This document shows positions 6,612 to 9,802 of a stretch of DNA of 9,802 nucleotides, in pieces. Position 1 is the stretch's first letter. Each line of letters opens with the position of its first letter. Below the pieces are notes generated by a model. That model worked only from the letters and a program-made list of their open reading frames with translations, had not been told where the DNA came from and ran no database searches. The translations under genes were made by a program, and so were the position numbers. Source of the stretch: an uncultured Sutterella sp. (lineage in GTDB: Bacteria > Pseudomonadota > Gammaproteobacteria > Burkholderiales > Burkholderiaceae_F); the NCBI GenBank assembly GCA_900554675.1, contig USIM01000021.1:1-9802 (forward strand). Reading direction: 5' to 3'.

Positions 6612-9338
6612 ATGTCAACGCTTTTGTTAATAGACGGTTCTAATTACTTGTATCGTGCGTATCACGGGTTGCCTGATTTAAGAACAAGTCAGGGGGAGCC
6701 CACCGGTGCCATCAAGGGTTTTGCCAACATGTTGCAGATGATTAAAAACATGGTGAAACCGGATTTGGCCGCTTGTGTGTTTGATGCCCATGGTCCCACA
6801 TTTCGCAATACGATCTACACAGAATACAAAGCCAATCGTCCCCCGATGCCAGAGGATTTAGCCTCTCAAGTCGAACTGATTTTTGAGATGGTGAAGGCTC
6901 AAGGCTGGCCCTTCTTACAAGTGCCCGGCATTGAAGCCGATGACGTGATCGGAACGTTGGCGCGTCAAGCCAAAGCCCAAGGTATGAAGGTCTTTATTGC
7001 CACCGGTGACAAGGATATGAGTCAATTGGTGACCGAAGACATTGTGGTTGTTAATACGATGACACGCCAAGTGCTCGACCCCGAAGGCGTTAAGGAAAAG
7101 TTTGGCGTGGGGCCGGAGCGCATTGTGGACTATCTCTCCTTGATGGGTGACGCCGTTGATAACGTGCCGGGCATTTATAAGTGTGGTCCGAAGACGGCTG
7201 CCAAATGGATTAATGAATTCGGTGACTTAGATGCTTTGATGACCCGAGCTGATGAGGTTAAGGGTAAGGCCGGTGAATACCTTCGCGAAGGAATGAGCTT
7301 TTTGCCAACGGCGAGAGATTTGGTCACGATTAAAACCGATGCGGATTTGTCTGACCCTGATGATGCCTTTTTAACGGGTTTTTATGATCGTTGGGAGATG
7401 CAACAAAGTAAGCGCAAGAGTGTTCAAAAGGAAGAACGCAAAAAGGCAGAAAAAGTCAGTGTTGCCGGTGACTCAACGTTAGATCTTTTTGCGAGCATCC
7501 CCGTTGAAGATGTTGCGCAAACCTCACAGGCACAAACGCAAGAAGTACAGATCATTACCACGGACGATGATTTAAAGACCTTCTCTAAAGATCTTGAATC
7601 TGCGACGGACGTGGTGGGCGTGAGCGTTATGAGTGATGGAACCGAAGGCATGCGAGCACCTTTGACGGGCTTGGCATTTTCCTTGGGTCAACGCAATGTC
7701 TATGTGCCGATTAAGCATCTCACTGGTGAAAACGCTTCGATTGAGAGCGTTCACGCGTCTTTAGGTGCATGGTTAGCTTCTGATGCTTCCAAGGTGACTT
7801 CTGAAGGCAAGTTTATCCGCCACGTGTTGGCAAATGAAAAGTTTGATCTTAATGCCTCAACGCACGATGTGACGTTGATGAGCTATGTCATCGAAGCGCA
7901 CATGAAGCATGAGATCGGAAACTTGGCCATGCGGTGGCTTAAGACCGACATCATGACCGAAGAAGATGTAAAGGGTAAAGGAGCTAAAGCGCTCAGTAGC
8001 AATGCCATTGCAATTGATTTAGCTGCACAATACGCTTGCCAACGCGCTCAAGTGGCACGTGAACTCATGCAGGCGATGTTGCCTCGCATCCAAGGCGATG
8101 AAGGCTTAAAGACCATCTATGAAACAGTGGAATTGCCCACGCAAAACGTTCTTTTCATCATGGAGCGTAACGGCGTATTGATCGACTCCATGCAATTGGG
8201 AGCACAAAGCGATGCGTTGGGTGACCAAATTGTTCGCTTGGAAGAAAAGTGTTACGAGATGGCAGGGCAAAAGTTTAACGTGGCAAGCCCGAAACAGCTC
8301 TCTCACGTTTTATTTGAAGTGTTAGAGCTTCCGGTACCGCCCAAGACGAAAAAGACGGCTACAGGCGGCTATAGCACCAATGAAGACGTGCTCACGCAGT
8401 TAGCCCTAGATTTCCCGTTACCGAAGATCATTTTGGAGTTTCGTCGTTTATCCAAACTAAAGAGCACGTACACGGATAAGCTTCCCTTGATGGTATTACC
8501 GGCGACGGGTCGCGTGCATACAACCTTTGGTCAGACAACGGCTGTGACGGGGCGCTTGGCATCGAGTGATCCGAACTTACAAAATATTCCGGTTCGAACC
8601 GAAGAGGGGCGTCGTGTGCGAGAAGCCTTTGTGGCCGATCACGGTAAAGTCATTGTTTCGGCGGACTACTCTCAAATCGAACTTCGCATCATGGCGCATT
8701 TGTCGCAAGACAAGGGTCTTTTGGATGCGTTCCATAAGAATTTGGACATTCACCGCGCAACCGCTGCGGAAGTCTTTGGCGTTCCGTTAGAGGCGGTGAC
8801 GTCCGATCAACGCCGAACAGCTAAGGTGATTAACTTTGGTTTGATCTACGGGATGAGTGCTTTTGGTTTGGCTCAAAACTTAGGAATTGAACCGTCTGCA
8901 GCACGAAATTACATCGATCGCTACTTTTCGCGCTACCCTGGTGTCAAGACCTATATGGAACAAACGCGCGAATTGGCGCATCAACAAGGTTTTGTTGAAA
9001 CGGCTTTCGGTCGTCGCTTGTGGTTGCCAGACATTCAAAGCTCAAAAGCTCCAGTGAGAGCTGGTGCGGAGCGTGCTGCTATTAACGCTCCGATGCAAGG
9101 CACGGCCGCAGACCTTATTAAAAAGGCCATGATTGCGGTTCAAAAGTGGCTCGAAGACAAGGGCTTAAAGAGCTTGTTGGTTCTTCAGGTGCACGATGAA
9201 TTGGTGCTTGAAGTGCCCAAAGAGGAGCTTGAAATAGTCAAGGCAGAGTTGCCGAAGCTTATGCAAGAAGTGGCTTCTTTAGCTGTGCCCCTTTTAGCGG
9301 AAGTGGGCAGTGGTGAGAGCTGGGAAAGCGCCCATTAA
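6612..9338 (+). CDS. polA: DNA polymerase I, proofreading site apparently inactive
   Basis: Pol I fills gaps and removes RNA primers during Okazaki-fragment maturation and repair. I choose the ATG at 6612 (908 residues; E. coli 928): AGAGA at 6601-6605 lies 6 nt before it and the product starts MSTLLLIDGS. The ATG at 6606 is second best; a TTG at 6585 would add a tail lacking family similarity. The 5'-nuclease domain (1 to about 260) keeps Asp8, FDAHGPTFR (57-65), EADD (108-111), TGDKD (131-135) and GDAVDN (179-184). A charged linker (about 262-310) contains TLDLF (289-293). The 3'-5' exonuclease fold (about 311-490) is recognisable, but its metal ligands are replaced: E. coli Asp355, Glu357, Asp424 and Asp501 align with Ser338, Met340, Ile402 and Arg478. 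The polymerase domain is intact: motif A DYSQIELR (685-692), motif B with R734, K738 and Y746, motif C QVHDE (859-863). It stands alone after the purF terminators; no convincing promoter is visible in the 188-nt gap. Confidence 0.97.
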   Translation: MSTLLLIDGSNYLYRAYHGLPDLRTSQGEPTGAIKGFANMLQMIKNMVKPDLAACVFDAHGPTFRNTIYTEYKANRPPMPEDLASQVELIFEMVKAQGWPFLQVPGIEADDVIGTLARQAKAQGMKVFIATGDKDMSQLVTEDIVVVNTMTRQVLDPEGVKEKFGVGPERIVDYLSLMGDAVDNVPGIYKCGPKTAAKWINEFGDLDALMTRADEVKGKAGEYLREGMSFLPTARDLVTIKTDADLSDPDDAFLTGFYDRWEMQQSKRKSVQKEERKKAEKVSVAGDSTLDLFASIPVEDVAQTSQAQTQEVQIITTDDDLKTFSKDLESATDVVGVSVMSDGTEGMRAPLTGLAFSLGQRNVYVPIKHLTGENASIESVHASLGAWLASDASKVTSEGKFIRHVLANEKFDLNASTHDVTLMSYVIEAHMKHEIGNLAMRWLKTDIMTEEDVKGKGAKALSSNAIAIDLAAQYACQRAQVARELMQAMLPRIQGDEGLKTIYETVELPTQNVLFIMERNGVLIDSMQLGAQSDALGDQIVRLEEKCYEMAGQKFNVASPKQLSHVLFEVLELPVPPKTKKTATGGYSTNEDVLTQLALDFPLPKIILEFRRLSKLKSTYTDKLPLMVLPATGRVHTTFGQTTAVTGRLASSDPNLQNIPVRTEEGRRVREAFVADHGKVIVSADYSQIELRIMAHLSQDKGLLDAFHKNLDIHRATAAEVFGVPLEAVTSDQRRTAKVINFGLIYGMSAFGLAQNLGIEPSAARNYIDRYFSRYPGVKTYMEQTRELAHQQGFVETAFGRRLWLPDIQSSKAPVRAGAERAAINAPMQGTAADLIKKAMIAVQKWLEDKGLKSLLVLQVHDELVLEVPKEELEIVKAELPKLMQEVASLAVPLLAEVGSGESWESAH

Positions 9339-9356
9339 TTCAATTTGACAGAAACG

Positions 9357-9383
9357 AAAAAGTCCCCAACTTGGGGACTTTTT
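9357..9383. terminator. Bidirectional terminator between polA and the lipoprotein gene
   Basis: AAAAAGTCCCCA (9357-9368) and TGGGGACTTTTT (9372-9383) are perfect 12-base inverted arms around a 3-base loop. The GC-rich centre is flanked by A5 and T5, so each strand reads as a stem followed by a T run. It lies 18 nt after the polA stop and about 18 nt beyond the end of the minus-strand gene, ideal for stopping both convergent transcripts. Confidence 0.93.
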
Positions 9384-9401
9384 CACCGGTACTGTGACAA
9401 G

Positions 9402-9802
9402 TTATTCACAGGCTCCAAGGACTTCCGGTTCGTATTCGGCCAACAATTCGCCCTTTTCGTTCCAGAACTTCAAGCTCTTTTCATCTTGCGTAGCGTAACG
9501 CGTTTCCCCCAACATTTTGCTCAAACGGTTTTCGACCTTCATGGTTTCAGGGTCACACATGCGACGCGTTGTTGCAGCCAATTCAAACGTGAACTTCTTG
9601 CCATCGACCTTGTAAGCCGTATTAAAGAGGTTGCAACCTAAGCTACCGGCGACCTTATTGTCAGCCAAGAAATCCATGTTGGGGGTTAAATTTTCACAGT
9701 TTTCGGCCTTCTTATCTTTTTGGTCCATGACCAATTGCCAAGACGTGCCTTCTAATTTCGATACGCCCTTACCCTCAGGGCCCTTTTCTCCACAAGCCGT
9801 TA
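9402..9802 (-). CDS. META/HslJ-domain protein, probable lipoprotein (5' end outside window)
   Basis: The frame is open to the right edge, giving 132 visible codons, so the start and most of any signal peptide are missing. A TTG at 9734 could be read as a start, but the frame continues upstream with fitting sequence. The first visible residues are TACGEKGPEG, which resembles the end of a lipobox (-T-A-C), suggesting a lipid-anchored envelope protein. The META domain starts at LEGTSWQLV (visible 16-24) and continues with VAGSLGCNLFNTAY (50-63), the family's 'V.G..GCN.F...Y' motif, then LAATTRRMCD (74-83), its 'lasT.maC' motif, and LKFWNEKGELLAEYEP near the end. Proteins of this family include E. 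coli HslJ, linked to heat shock and novobiocin resistance; the molecular role is unknown. Besides the usual cysteine pair (56 and 82), Cys35 and Cys131 could form a second disulfide. The gene is convergent with polA and shares its terminator. Confidence 0.85.
   Translation of the reverse strand, partial: TACGEKGPEGKGVSKLEGTSWQLVMDQKDKKAENCENLTPNMDFLADNKVAGSLGCNLFNTAYKVDGKKFTFELAATTRRMCDPETMKVENRLSKMLGETRYATQDEKSLKFWNEKGELLAEYEPEVLGACE

Noticed and set aside
9402..9410. TTATTCACA, one base away from a DnaA box
   Set aside because: It is a single copy made of the last codons and stop of the minus-strand lipoprotein gene, with no cluster of boxes or AT-rich unwinding region nearby.

Overview
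The window is a stretch of bacterial core chromosome. Seven genes run rightward as one cluster: fimV (3' end only), truA, accD, folC (broken), a dedD-like SPOR gene, cvpA and purF. They are followed by tandem terminators, then a rightward polA, and then a leftward gene for a META/HslJ-type lipoprotein that is cut by the right edge. The order fimV-truA-(trpFBA)-accD-folC-dedD-cvpA-purF is the usual arrangement in Betaproteobacteria, especially Burkholderiales. The PolA helix-hairpin-helix wording (GDAVDNVPG then CGPKTA) fits that group too. Base composition looks moderate, roughly balanced GC and AT, which is low for Burkholderiales. That would suit a host-associated lineage such as Sutterellaceae (Sutterella, Parasutterella and relatives). 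The family assignment is an inference from memory, not a search result.

Layout. 1-342 is the C-terminal end of FimV. 348-1151 is truA (tRNA pseudouridine synthase). 1183-2067 is accD (acetyl-CoA carboxylase beta subunit), with a candidate extended -10 promoter inside the truA tail and a hairpin after its stop. 2136-3381 is folC, interrupted by a frame-shifting deletion of about 23 nt. 3387-4397 encodes a membrane-anchored SPOR protein with an unusual long tail after the SPOR domain. 4401-4886 is cvpA and 4924-6423 is purF. Two adjacent terminator hairpins (6439-6512) close the cluster. 6612-9338 is polA. A hairpin at 9357-9383 separates it from the convergent lipoprotein gene (9402-9802, minus strand, incomplete). 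No noncoding stretch exceeds 300 bases. I see no tRNA, rRNA, CRISPR array, insertion sequence or prophage gene.

The genes are housekeeping: tRNA modification, fatty-acid precursor synthesis, folate polyglutamylation, cell-envelope and division support, the first committed step of purine synthesis, and DNA repair or Okazaki-fragment processing. Tight spacing (3-5 nt at fimV/truA, folC/SPOR and SPOR/cvpA) suggests co-transcription and translational coupling.

I do not see a new multi-gene system here. Four points deserve attention. The PolA proofreading domain has lost all four metal-binding acidic residues. folC is interrupted although the rest of the gene looks intact. trpFBA is absent between truA and accD. 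The SPOR protein has a long Lys/Pro/Ala-rich tail beyond its SPOR domain.
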